This document shows positions 1 through 7,404 of a stretch of DNA of 11,883 nucleotides, one piece after another. The notes beneath the pieces were generated by a model that was given only the letters and a program-made list of their open reading frames with translations, did no database searches and was not told the origin of the DNA. Position numbers and translations under genes: made by a program. Origin of the DNA: an uncultured Clostridia bacterium (GTDB lineage Bacteria > Bacillota > Clostridia > UBA1381). The stretch lies in the NCBI GenBank assembly GCA_944391265.1, contig CALXSX010000082.1:1-11883 (forward strand), read 5' to 3'. How positions within the stretch are numbered: position 1 is the stretch's first letter; every line of letters begins with the position of its first letter.

Positions 1-187
1 AAACAAAAGAAAAAAAGGGACGCTGTCCGAAAGCGCCGGTCGCCTTAGAAAGAGAGTGGCGTTTGGTGTATTAGGTGTTTTCTGAAGCTTTGGCATTGTT
101 TAATTCCCCCATGGCGTTTTTTAGCTAAGGTACGGTTTCAGCATATCTTTTGCTTCAGATATTATATCACAATAAGCCGCGTTTTTC

Positions 188-226
188 TGTCGAAAGCGCG
201 TGTCGTTTTATGGGAAGTTTTCGACA
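188..226. repeat. Inverted repeat TGTCGAAA / TTTCGACA upstream of the OPT operon
   Basis: The 8-base arms at 188-195 and 219-226 are exact reverse complements. They extend by a G-T wobble and a C-G pair to ten pairs around a 19-base loop. The repeat lies about 120 bp before the transporter start and about 60 bp before the TATAAT at 285-290. It has no T tract, so it is not a clear terminator. An operator or an RNA hairpin are both possible. Confidence 0.4.
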
Positions 227-284
227 AAACATACCGTCTTACGGCAAAAATCAATACATAGGATAAAACGTATTACAGCTCATT

Positions 285-290
285 TATAAT
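285..290 (+). promoter_or_regulatory. Candidate -10 box for the OPT-PqqD-pepD operon
   Basis: TATAAT sits 55 bp before the transporter start codon, in AT-rich sequence. No good -35 hexamer is found 16-18 bases upstream, so this is only a -10 candidate. Confidence 0.3.
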
Positions 291-344
291 TGGTGTGATA
301 TGAGGAAATAATAAGGCTGAAAAGCAAATGAAAGGTGGATAAAA

Positions 345-2255
345 ATGGAAAACAACAACGAATTCAAGCCGTTTGTGCCGGCAAATAAGGTCATGCCGGA
401 GTTTACGGCAGTGTCGATAATACTCGGCTTGCTTCTTGCCGTTATATTCGGCGGCGCCAACGCTTATCTGGGACTGAGGGTAGGCATGACGGTTTCTGCG
501 TCGATACCGGCGGCAGTTATTTCCATGGGTGTAATAAGAAAAATACTGAGGAGAAATTCCATACTCGAAAACAATATGGTGCAGACAATAGGTTCTGCCG
601 GAGAATCGCTTGCGGCAGGTGCTATATTTACTCTGCCGGCGCTGTTTATGTGGGCGGCTGAAGGCAGGGCGGAAAACCCGTCTCTGGTTGAGATAAGCAT
701 AATAGCTATCTGCGGCGGTATTCTGGGCGTTCTTTTCATGATACCGCTCAGGAGCGCGCTCATAGTTAAGGAGCACGGAACGCTTGCGTATCCGGAGGGA
801 ACAGCGTGTGCAGAAGTGCTTATTGCCGGTGAGGAGGGAGGAGCAAAATCCTTCACAGTCTTTTCCGGACTTGGTATCTCAGCCTTGTACAAGCTCATAG
901 CTGACGGACTGAAAATATTTCCCAGCGAGGTTGATTTTACCATCACGCCGTATAAGGGCGCAGGTGTCGGCATAGATGTGCTTCCGGCTTTGCTTGGAGT
1001 CGGATATATATGCGGTGCAAAGGTATCATCGTATCTTTTTGCCGGCGGTGTGCTTGCGTGGCTTGTCATAATGCCTATTATCGCCCTTTTCGGCGGAAAC
1101 GCCGTTATATTCCCGGCTGATGTAAGCGTTGCTGAGCTGTGGGCTGCTAAGGGAACATGGGGACTGTGGAACAATTACGTAAAATATATAGGCGCCGGCG
1201 CTGTGGCAGCAGGCGGAATTATAAGTCTTATAAAGACGTTTCCTCTCATTATCAGAACATTTAAGGAGGCAATCGGCGGCTTCGGCAAAAACAGCGGCGT
1301 GAGCAGAACGGAAAGAGATATTCCCATGAAGTACCTCATTGCCGGAATAATTGTCATTGCTGTAATTATGTGGCTTGTTCCGGTTATCCCTGTAAACTTC
1401 TTCGGCGCTTTGATAATCATACTGTTCGGATTTTTCTTTGCCACCGTATCTTCCAGAATGGTAGGGCTTGTCGGTTCGTCAAATAACCCCGTTTCCGGAA
1501 TGGCGATTGCAACGCTGCTTATATCGACATTTTTGCTTAAGGTAACGGGCAACGCTGGTATTCAGGGTATGATTTCCGCAATAGTTATCGGCTCTGTAAT
1601 ATGCATTGTTGCGGCTATGGCAGGAGATGTGTCTCAGGACCTTAAGTGCGGATATATTGTCGGTGCTACCCCGATAAAGCAGCAGATAGGAGAGATGCTG
1701 GGCTGTGTTGTAGCAGCTATTGCAATAGGCGGAATACTTTATCTTTTAAACAGCGCATGGGGCTATGGAACAAGTGAGCTTCCTGCGCCGCAGGCAACGC
1801 TCATGCAGATGGTTGTAGAGGGCGTAATGGACGGAAATCTGCCGTGGTCGCTCGTGTTCATAGGCGCGTTTATCGCTGTTGTGTTTGAGGTTGTTGGCAT
1901 TCCGATACTTCCGGTTGCTATCGGTCTTTATCTTCCGATACACCTTTCAACGCCGATAATGGCAGGCGGACTTGTAAGGCTGTTCATAGAAAAGAAGAAG
2001 CTCAGAGACGAGAGAAAAAGAGAAGAAGCCGTTCAGTCGGGTATCCTGTACTCGTCCGGTCTTATAGCAGGCGAGGGAATCGTGGGACTTTTGCTTGCGG
2101 TGCTCGCTGTTATACCGCTTGGAAAAGGAACGGTTGCCAGTCTGATTGACCTGTCAGACAAATTCAGCCTGGGGAATATAGGCGCTCTTGTATTCTTTGC
2201 GCTTTTAATATTCTCAGTTCTGAAATTCACCGTTTTCAGCAAAAAAACTCAATAA
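345..2255 (+). CDS. OPT-family oligopeptide transporter
   Basis: This 636-residue polytopic membrane protein belongs to the bacterial branch of the oligopeptide transporter (OPT) family, which are cation-coupled secondary importers of short peptides or metal chelates. Visible family signatures are NAYLGLRVGMTVSASIP at residues 39-55, NNMVQTIGSAGESLAAG at 76-92 and LAYPEGTACAEVL at 147-159. At least a dozen hydrophobic segments run to the C-terminus, and the length is normal for the family. The start is set by AAAGGTGG at 331-338, six bases before the ATG. The gene leads an operon with a PqqD-like gene 32 bp downstream and then a dipeptidase gene, which favours peptides as substrate. The exact substrate cannot be read from sequence; iron-chelate or other amino-acid-conjugate transport remains possible. 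Confidence 0.93.
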   Translation: MENNNEFKPFVPANKVMPEFTAVSIILGLLLAVIFGGANAYLGLRVGMTVSASIPAAVISMGVIRKILRRNSILENNMVQTIGSAGESLAAGAIFTLPALFMWAAEGRAENPSLVEISIIAICGGILGVLFMIPLRSALIVKEHGTLAYPEGTACAEVLIAGEEGGAKSFTVFSGLGISALYKLIADGLKIFPSEVDFTITPYKGAGVGIDVLPALLGVGYICGAKVSSYLFAGGVLAWLVIMPIIALFGGNAVIFPADVSVAELWAAKGTWGLWNNYVKYIGAGAVAAGGIISLIKTFPLIIRTFKEAIGGFGKNSGVSRTERDIPMKYLIAGIIVIAVIMWLVPVIPVNFFGALIIILFGFFFATVSSRMVGLVGSSNNPVSGMAIATLLISTFLLKVTGNAGIQGMISAIVIGSVICIVAAMAGDVSQDLKCGYIVGATPIKQQIGEMLGCVVAAIAIGGILYLLNSAWGYGTSELPAPQATLMQMVVEGVMDGNLPWSLVFIGAFIAVVFEVVGIPILPVAIGLYLPIHLSTPIMAGGLVRLFIEKKKLRDERKREEAVQSGILYSSGLIAGEGIVGLLLAVLAVIPLGKGTVASLIDLSDKFSLGNIGALVFFALLIFSVLKFTVFSKKTQ

Positions 2256-2287
2256 ATGATTGAATTTTTAAGCGGAGGATAAGAGCG

Positions 2288-2623
2288 TTGAAAAAGAAGA
2301 ATTTTCTCGAATTTATACCGGTAAAATCAAATCCCAATGTAAGCAGCTCAGAAGAAAACGGAAAGCAGATTATAAAAGTGAGAAACAAGGGCTTTTATAA
2401 CAAGATAGCACAGGTCGTTTTTAAAAGACCTAAGGTAACAAATATTGAGCTTGACCGCATCGGAGGGTTCGTGTGGGAGAGCATTGACGGGAAACGGACG
2501 GTTTATGATATAGCCACGCTGTTATCGAGCGAGTTCGGGGACGATGCCGAGCCGCTCTATGACAGGCTGGTGAAATTCATGCAGATACTTAAATCAGCCG
2601 GTTTTGTTGATTTTATGGGATAA
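2288..2623 (+). CDS. PqqD-like (RRE-fold) small protein
   Basis: This 111-residue soluble protein uses a TTG start supported by GGAGG at 2274-2278, nine bases upstream. Residues about 50-110 match the PqqD pattern: an L-D-x-x-G-x-F-V-W segment at 55-63, then IDGKRTVYDIATLL at 66-79, an acidic helix and a final helix ending in GFVDF. PqqD domains are small winged-helix folds (RiPP recognition elements) that bind leader peptides for modifying enzymes. No radical-SAM, cyclase or precursor-peptide gene is visible here. The N-terminal 45 residues, including KVRNKGFYNKIAQVVFKRPK, form a conserved-looking basic extension. Tight spacing (32 bp after the transporter, 8-29 bp before pepD) implies co-transcription. 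A role in binding peptides or assisting the transporter or dipeptidase is inference only. Confidence 0.8.
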   Translation: MKKKNFLEFIPVKSNPNVSSSEENGKQIIKVRNKGFYNKIAQVVFKRPKVTNIELDRIGGFVWESIDGKRTVYDIATLLSSEFGDDAEPLYDRLVKFMQILKSAGFVDFMG

Positions 2624-2652
2624 AATTTATTATGGAAGGAAGAGTTGAAAAA

Positions 2653-4083
2653 ATGCTTGAAGGTATCAGACCGGAAAATGTGTTTAAATTTTTTGAGGAG
2701 ATAAGCGGCATACCTCGCGGCTCCGGGAACACAAAAGCGATAAGCGATTACTGCGTGCGCTTCGCCGAAAGATGCGGCCTTGAATATCACAGAGATGAAT
2801 ATAATAACTGCATAATAATAAAGGAAGCATCAGCCGGGTACGAAAATTCGGAGCCGGTTATAATCCAGGGTCATCTTGACATGGTTTGTGAGAAGGAGAG
2901 CGGCTGCGGGATCGATATGCAAAAAGACCCGATAAAGCTTGTTGTTGACGGCGGATTCATAACAGCTGACTCAACGACGCTCGGCGGCGACGATGGTATA
3001 GCCATCGCCATGGCACTTGCGGTGCTCGATGATGATTCACTCTGCCATCCGAGGATAGAGGCGGTGTTTACCGTTGATGAGGAGATAGGAATGCTCGGTG
3101 CAGCAGCGCTTGATGTGTCGCCTCTTGGGGCAAAAAGAATGTTAAATCTCGACCAGGAGGAGGAGGGTATATTTACCGTAAGCTGTGCCGGCGGAAATCT
3201 TACAAAATGCACACTTCCCATAAAAAGGGAAAAAACGGGCGACAGCTGCTACAGGCTTACTGTTTCGGGCGGCATAGGCGGACATTCCGGCGTTGAGATT
3301 GACAAGGGCAGATCAAATTCAAACGTGCTGATGGGACGGCTTCTTTATGAGCTCTCACGCGGGGGAAAGCTCGGAATATACTCAGTTTCCGGAGGTCTTA
3401 AGGATAACGCGATACCGATTTTAACCGAGGCAGTCGTATCATATGACGGCGACCTGAGCGGCGTTGTTTCCGAAATGGAGAAGGTGTTTCGGAGCGAGTA
3501 CAGGGTATCGGACCCTGATATATCAGTGAAGGCTGAGAGTGGCGACCCTGTTTTTGAAAATCCGTCAGATACGGAATCGACTGAGAAAATAATCTGTATG
3601 CTTTGCTGTATGCCGGGTGGAGTTCAGAGCATGAGCATGGGGATTCCGGGACTCGTTCAGACCTCGCTCAATCTCGGTATTTTGAAAACAGACTCTGACA
3701 GCGTGGAGGCGACGTTCAGCATCAGAAGCTCCGTCGAGAGCGAGAAAAAACTCATAACAGACAGGGTGTGTCTGCTTGCAGGCGTACTCGGAGCAAAATA
3801 CTCAGTATCGGGCGACTATCCCGGCTGGGAGTATTCTGAGGATTCGCCGCTGAGAACGCTGTTGTGTGAAGTGTATGAGGAGCAGTACGGGGAAAAGCCG
3901 AAAATCGAGGCTATACACGCCGGCGTTGAATGCGGCGTGTTTGCAGGGAAAATACCCGGTCTTGACTGCGTATCGCTTGGGCCGGACCTTGAGGATATTC
4001 ATACTCCGCGCGAGAGAATGAGCATAGCGTCTGTTGAAAGAGTGTGGAATTTTTTGGTCGAGGTCCTCAAAAGAATGAAATAA
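2653..4083 (+). CDS. pepD: Aminoacyl-histidine dipeptidase (peptidase D, M20 family)
   Basis: This is a cytoplasmic zinc metallopeptidase that hydrolyses Xaa-His and other dipeptides. I start it at the ATG at 2653 (476 residues) because AAGGAAGAG at 2636-2644 precedes it at a proper distance. The in-frame ATG at 2632 has only a weak GGGA upstream and would add seven residues. Counting from the 2632 Met, the M20 active-site set is present: His81 and Asp83 (GHLDMV), Asp120 (GGDDG), catalytic and metal Glu150-Glu151 (DEEIG), Asp174 (LNLDQEEEG) and His457 (DIHTPRE), at the spacing known for Vibrio PepD. Length is normal. It closes the operon with the OPT transporter and the PqqD-like gene, so it probably degrades imported peptides. 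Confidence 0.93.
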   Translation: MLEGIRPENVFKFFEEISGIPRGSGNTKAISDYCVRFAERCGLEYHRDEYNNCIIIKEASAGYENSEPVIIQGHLDMVCEKESGCGIDMQKDPIKLVVDGGFITADSTTLGGDDGIAIAMALAVLDDDSLCHPRIEAVFTVDEEIGMLGAAALDVSPLGAKRMLNLDQEEEGIFTVSCAGGNLTKCTLPIKREKTGDSCYRLTVSGGIGGHSGVEIDKGRSNSNVLMGRLLYELSRGGKLGIYSVSGGLKDNAIPILTEAVVSYDGDLSGVVSEMEKVFRSEYRVSDPDISVKAESGDPVFENPSDTESTEKIICMLCCMPGGVQSMSMGIPGLVQTSLNLGILKTDSDSVEATFSIRSSVESEKKLITDRVCLLAGVLGAKYSVSGDYPGWEYSEDSPLRTLLCEVYEEQYGEKPKIEAIHAGVECGVFAGKIPGLDCVSLGPDLEDIHTPRERMSIASVERVWNFLVEVLKRMK

Positions 4084-4188
4084 CGAAACGTATGGGACTG
4101 TATGCACTGTTTCTGAGCACCGTTTTCCTTGATTTTAATAAAGCAATATTTGTCTTAAACATGGCAATAAATGCTATTTAATTTTTTG

Positions 4189-4205
4189 TATAATTAAGAT
4201 ATAAT
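4189..4205 (+). promoter_or_regulatory. Candidate -10 region for the GH3 gene
   Basis: Two TATAAT hexamers lie at 4189-4194 and 4200-4205. The second includes the first two bases of an upstream in-frame ATG (4204). Transcription from it would begin near 4212, just before the GGAGG at 4222-4226, which supports the downstream start codon at 4234. No strong -35 is seen for either box. Confidence 0.4.
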
Positions 4206-4233
4206 GAACAAAAGATTTTACGGAGGGCGGAAT

Positions 4234-6108
4234 ATGAACTTTAAGGAAAGAGCAAAAGAGCTTGTATCAAAGATGACATTTGCTGAAAAGATGGCGCAGC
4301 TTAAGTACGATGCTCCGGCGATTGAGCGGCTCGGTGTGCCGGCGTATAACTGGTGGAACGAGTGCTTGCACGGCGTTGCGAGAGCCGGAAAAGCGACGGT
4401 TTTTCCACAGGCGATTGCTATGGCGGCAAGCTTTGACGAGGATATGATGTTTGATATAGCGGACGCTATCTCAGACGAAGCGAGAGCAAAGTACAACGAA
4501 TACAAAAAATTCGGCGACACAGAAATATATCAGGGACTTACAATGTGGTCACCTAACATAAACATTTTCCGCGACCCGAGATGGGGAAGAGGTCATGAAA
4601 CATACGGAGAAGACCCGTATCTGACCGGGCGTCTGGGCACGGCTTTTGTAAAAGGGTTGCAGGGCGATGGAAAGTACAGAAAGGTAGATGCTACGCTTAA
4701 GCACTACGCCGTTCACAGCGGCCCGGAGTCGCTCAGGCATGAATTTAACGCTGAGGTCAGCGAAAAAGACCTCTACGAAACGTATCTTTGGGCTTTTAAA
4801 TACTGCATCGAAAATGCACATCCGTCAGCCGTTATGGGCGCGTATAACAGGATGAACGGCGAACCGTGCTGTGCAAGTGAAACGCTGCTTGAAAAGATAC
4901 TGCGCGGCGAGTTCGGCTTTGACGGCTATGTCGTGTCCGACTGCGGCGCAATATGCGATATAAATAACCATCACAAGGTTACGAAAAATGAAGCAGAGAG
5001 TGCGGCGCTTGCTGTGAACAACGGATGTGACCTAAACTGCGGCAGTGCGTATCAGTGGCTTAAGACTGCCGCCTCGCTCGGACTTATAACGGAGGAAACT
5101 ATAACAAGAGCGGCGGAGCGTCTGTTTGAGGCGAGGTTCAGGCTCGGGATGTTTGACAGCGACTGCGAGTACGACAGCATACCGTATGACGTTGTAGAGT
5201 GTGAAAAGCACGTAGAGCTGTCAAGGAAGGCGGCTCAGGAAAGCATAGTTCTGCTTAAAAATGACGGAATACTTCCGCTTAGTAAAACATTTCGCGTTGC
5301 CGTTATCGGTCCCAACGCGGACAGCAAAACGGTGCTTCTTGGCAACTATAACGGTACGCCGTCAGAATATGTCGCTATTTTGAGAGGTATACAAAACGAA
5401 TGTGAGGGCAAGGTTACATATGCACGCGGCTGTCACCTGTACGACGCGCAGGTACACTCGTGGGCGGAGCATCCGATGCGCGAGGCGATAATTGACGCAG
5501 AAAAGGCCGATGTGGTCGTGCTTGTTATGGGGCTTGACCCCTCTATGGAGGGGGAAGAGGGTGACGCCTATAACGGTGATATTTCAGGCGATAAGGCCGA
5601 TATAGAGCTCCCCGAATCACAGAAAAAGCTTTATGAGGAAATAAAGAAAACAGGCACGCCGATAGTGTTTGTAAACGTTTCAGGAAGCTGCATAAATCTT
5701 TCTGACCAGGACGAAAACTGCAGTGCGGTAATACAGTGCTTCTATCCGGGAGCGCAGGGCGGAGCGGCCCTTGCAGACATTTTGTTCGGCGCGGTAAGCC
5801 CGAGCGGCAGACTCCCCGTTACGTTCTGCAAATCGACAGACGACCTGCCGCCGTTTGAGGATTATTCGATGGAAAACAGGACGTATAAGTTTTTCGGCGG
5901 CGAAGTTGTTTACCCGTTTGGACATGGGCTTACATACGCTGACGTAACGGAAAAATGGATTGATGACAAAACCGTTGAGCTTACAAACAGCGGAGATTTT
6001 GACACGCTGTATACAGTACTTCGGTTTGAGTATATTCCGCATAAAAATCTCTGCGGATTCAGGAAAGTGCTTTTGAAGAAGAACACGTCTGTTACTGTTA
6101 AATTTTGA
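4234..6108 (+). CDS. Glycoside hydrolase family 3 beta-glycosidase (beta-xylosidase/beta-glucosidase type)
   Basis: This retaining exo-glycosidase removes terminal beta-linked sugars from oligosaccharides. It lacks a signal peptide, so it should act in the cytoplasm. The start at 4234 (624 residues) is chosen because GGAGG at 4222-4226 lies seven bases upstream; the ATG at 4204 overlaps a -10 box. In this numbering the barrel domain shows NWWNECLHGVAR near 39-50, DPRWGRGHETYGEDPYL at 114-130, KH at 156-157 and the nucleophile Asp236 in VVSDCGAI. The second domain has EGEEGD at 439-444, probably holding the acid/base Glu, and ends with PFGHGLTY at 561-568. Only 56 residues follow, so the usual fibronectin-III-like C-terminal domain is incomplete. 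Sugar specificity cannot be decided; the sequence resembles Clostridial xylan 1,4-beta-xylosidase annotations. No transporter or regulator gene is adjacent. Confidence 0.92.
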   Translation: MNFKERAKELVSKMTFAEKMAQLKYDAPAIERLGVPAYNWWNECLHGVARAGKATVFPQAIAMAASFDEDMMFDIADAISDEARAKYNEYKKFGDTEIYQGLTMWSPNINIFRDPRWGRGHETYGEDPYLTGRLGTAFVKGLQGDGKYRKVDATLKHYAVHSGPESLRHEFNAEVSEKDLYETYLWAFKYCIENAHPSAVMGAYNRMNGEPCCASETLLEKILRGEFGFDGYVVSDCGAICDINNHHKVTKNEAESAALAVNNGCDLNCGSAYQWLKTAASLGLITEETITRAAERLFEARFRLGMFDSDCEYDSIPYDVVECEKHVELSRKAAQESIVLLKNDGILPLSKTFRVAVIGPNADSKTVLLGNYNGTPSEYVAILRGIQNECEGKVTYARGCHLYDAQVHSWAEHPMREAIIDAEKADVVVLVMGLDPSMEGEEGDAYNGDISGDKADIELPESQKKLYEEIKKTGTPIVFVNVSGSCINLSDQDENCSAVIQCFYPGAQGGAALADILFGAVSPSGRLPVTFCKSTDDLPPFEDYSMENRTYKFFGGEVVYPFGHGLTYADVTEKWIDDKTVELTNSGDFDTLYTVLRFEYIPHKNLCGFRKVLLKKNTSVTVKF

Positions 6109-6116
6109 TGATATAT

Positions 6117-6149
6117 AAAAAAGTTGACGCAAAGGCATCAACTTTTTTT
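6117..6149. terminator. Bidirectional intrinsic terminator between GH3 and metK
   Basis: The sequence AAAAAAGTTGACGC, loop AAAG, GCATCAAC and seven T forms a stem with one internal C/A mismatch. It lies 8 bp after the GH3 stop and 13 bp after the metK stop on the opposite strand. A T tract on the plus side and an A tract on the other flank let it end both convergent transcripts. Confidence 0.85.
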
Positions 6150-6162
6150 GTATGATATAGCT

Positions 6163-7356
6163 TTATTTCACGGAGTTTATATAATCAAGAAGCTCGTCTT
6201 TCTTGTTGCATTCCTCCCACTTTACGCCGAGATCCTCCCGACCTATGTGCCCGTAGGAGGCAAGCTGTCTGTAAATTGGCCTTCTGAGGTCGAGATCGTT
6301 TATTATAGAATACGGTCTTAAATCAAACACGTGATTTACAGCGTCCTCGATTAGCTCGTCCGGCACTGTGCCGGTCCCGAAAGCGTCAATCATAACTGAC
6401 ACGGGATGTGCAACGCCTATTGCATACGCAAGCTGTATCTCACACTTTTTCGCAAGTCCTGCCGCAACGATGTTTTTAGCTACCCACCTTGCCGCATACG
6501 CAGCCGAGCGATCCACCTTTGTCGGGTCCTTGCCTGAGAAAGCTCCGCCGCCGTGACGTGCATAGCCGCCGTATGTGTCAACAATAATCTTTCTTCCTGT
6601 CAGTCCGCTGTCACCGTGCGGTCCGCCTACAACAAATCTGCCGGTAGGGTTTATATAAAACTTTGTCTTTTCATCAATCAGCTCCGCAGGAAGAACAGGC
6701 AGCATAACGTGTTCTTTTATGTCCTTTCTTATCTGCTCAAGAGATACGGTGTCGGAGTGCTGAGTGGATACAACGACAGTGTCTATTCTCTTGGGAACGT
6801 CACCGTCGTATTCAACCGTTACCTGTGATTTTCCGTCCGGGCGGAGGTAATCAAGTATGCCGGTTTTCCTTACCTGTGTAAGGCGCTTTGTAAGCTTATG
6901 TGCAAGCGATATTGGCAGCGGCATAAGCTCCGGTGTTTCGTCGCAGGCAAATCCGAACATCATTCCCTGATCGCCTGCTCCGGTTGAATTGTTTATACTG
7001 CTGTCGCCTTCTTCTCTGTTTTCAATACCGGAATTAACACCCATTGCAATGTCGGGCGATTGTTCGTCTATTGATGTTACAACGGCACACGTCGTACCGT
7101 CAAACCCGTATTTGGCTCTGTCATAGCCTATATCAAGCACTACACCTCTTGCAATTTTCGGAAAATCAACATAGCAGGAGGTTGTGATTTCACCCATTAT
7201 TGATATTATACCCGTCGTGCAGGTCGTTTCGCAGGCCACTCTTGCCATTGGGTCCTGCTTTAAAATTTCATCGAGAATGGCGTCAGAAATCTGATCACAT
7301 ATTTTGTCCGGATGGCCTTCAGTTACAGATTCTGAAGTAAAAAGTTTTCTCGACAT
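6163..7356 (-). CDS. metK: S-adenosylmethionine synthetase (methionine adenosyltransferase)
   Basis: This cytoplasmic enzyme makes S-adenosylmethionine from methionine and ATP, releasing phosphate and diphosphate, and supplies the cell's main methyl donor. The chosen start gives 397 residues, the usual family length. AAAGGA lies nine bases upstream of this ATG, whereas two earlier in-frame ATGs (which would add 3 and 6 residues) overlap or abut that site. Visible signatures are EGHPDKICDQISDA near 13-26 with His15 and Asp17, GAGDQGMMFGFA at 126-137, and GGGAFSGKDPTKVDRS at 269-284, which holds the P-loop-like phosphate-binding residues. It sits 48 bp after the YARHG gene with no terminator or promoter between, so it is probably the last gene of that unit. 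No SAM riboswitch fits in that gap. Confidence 0.98.
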   Translation of the reverse strand: MSRKLFTSESVTEGHPDKICDQISDAILDEILKQDPMARVACETTCTTGIISIMGEITTSCYVDFPKIARGVVLDIGYDRAKYGFDGTTCAVVTSIDEQSPDIAMGVNSGIENREEGDSSINNSTGAGDQGMMFGFACDETPELMPLPISLAHKLTKRLTQVRKTGILDYLRPDGKSQVTVEYDGDVPKRIDTVVVSTQHSDTVSLEQIRKDIKEHVMLPVLPAELIDEKTKFYINPTGRFVVGGPHGDSGLTGRKIIVDTYGGYARHGGGAFSGKDPTKVDRSAAYAARWVAKNIVAAGLAKKCEIQLAYAIGVAHPVSVMIDAFGTGTVPDELIEDAVNHVFDLRPYSIINDLDLRRPIYRQLASYGHIGREDLGVKWEECNKKDELLDYINSVK

Positions 7357-7404
7357 ATTTATCATTCCTTTCATCTTGCGTTCTTAGCTGGTTTTTGCAG
7401 TGAA

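Larger units (their letters stand above)
1..344. other. Intergenic region upstream of the OPT transporter gene; no convincing gene
   Basis: Plus frame 1 is open from the left edge to a TGA at 82-84, and the minus strand is open from an ATG at 94-96 to the edge. Neither translation resembles a protein family I know, so I do not call a gene; either could be the end of a gene lying outside the window. An extended -10-like box (TGATATAAT, minus strand, 161-169) could drive leftward transcription, but I see no matching -35. The region also holds an inverted repeat at 188-226 and a plus-strand TATAAT at 285-290. From about 120 to 340 the sequence is AT-rich, as expected of a promoter region. Confidence 0.5.

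Noticed and set aside
216..230. CodY-type operator upstream of the OPT gene
   Set aside because: Best alignment to the AATTTTCWGAAAATT consensus leaves about five mismatches, too weak to call despite the plausible context.
464..1174. 236-codon open frame on the minus strand inside the OPT gene
   Set aside because: It lies wholly within a convincingly conserved membrane transporter gene, has no ribosome binding site and its translation is compositionally odd. It is a shadow frame.
4084..4188. Terminator after pepD
   Set aside because: I looked for a GC stem followed by T residues and found only three- or four-base pairings, so none is annotated.
6061..6150. Frameshift explaining the short GH3 C-terminus
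   Set aside because: No other frame after the stop continues family-like sequence; tandem stops and the terminator follow immediately.
7357..7404. SAM riboswitch upstream of metK
   Set aside because: Only 48 bp separate the genes, with no S-box-like helices; a SAM-I aptamer needs about 100 nt.
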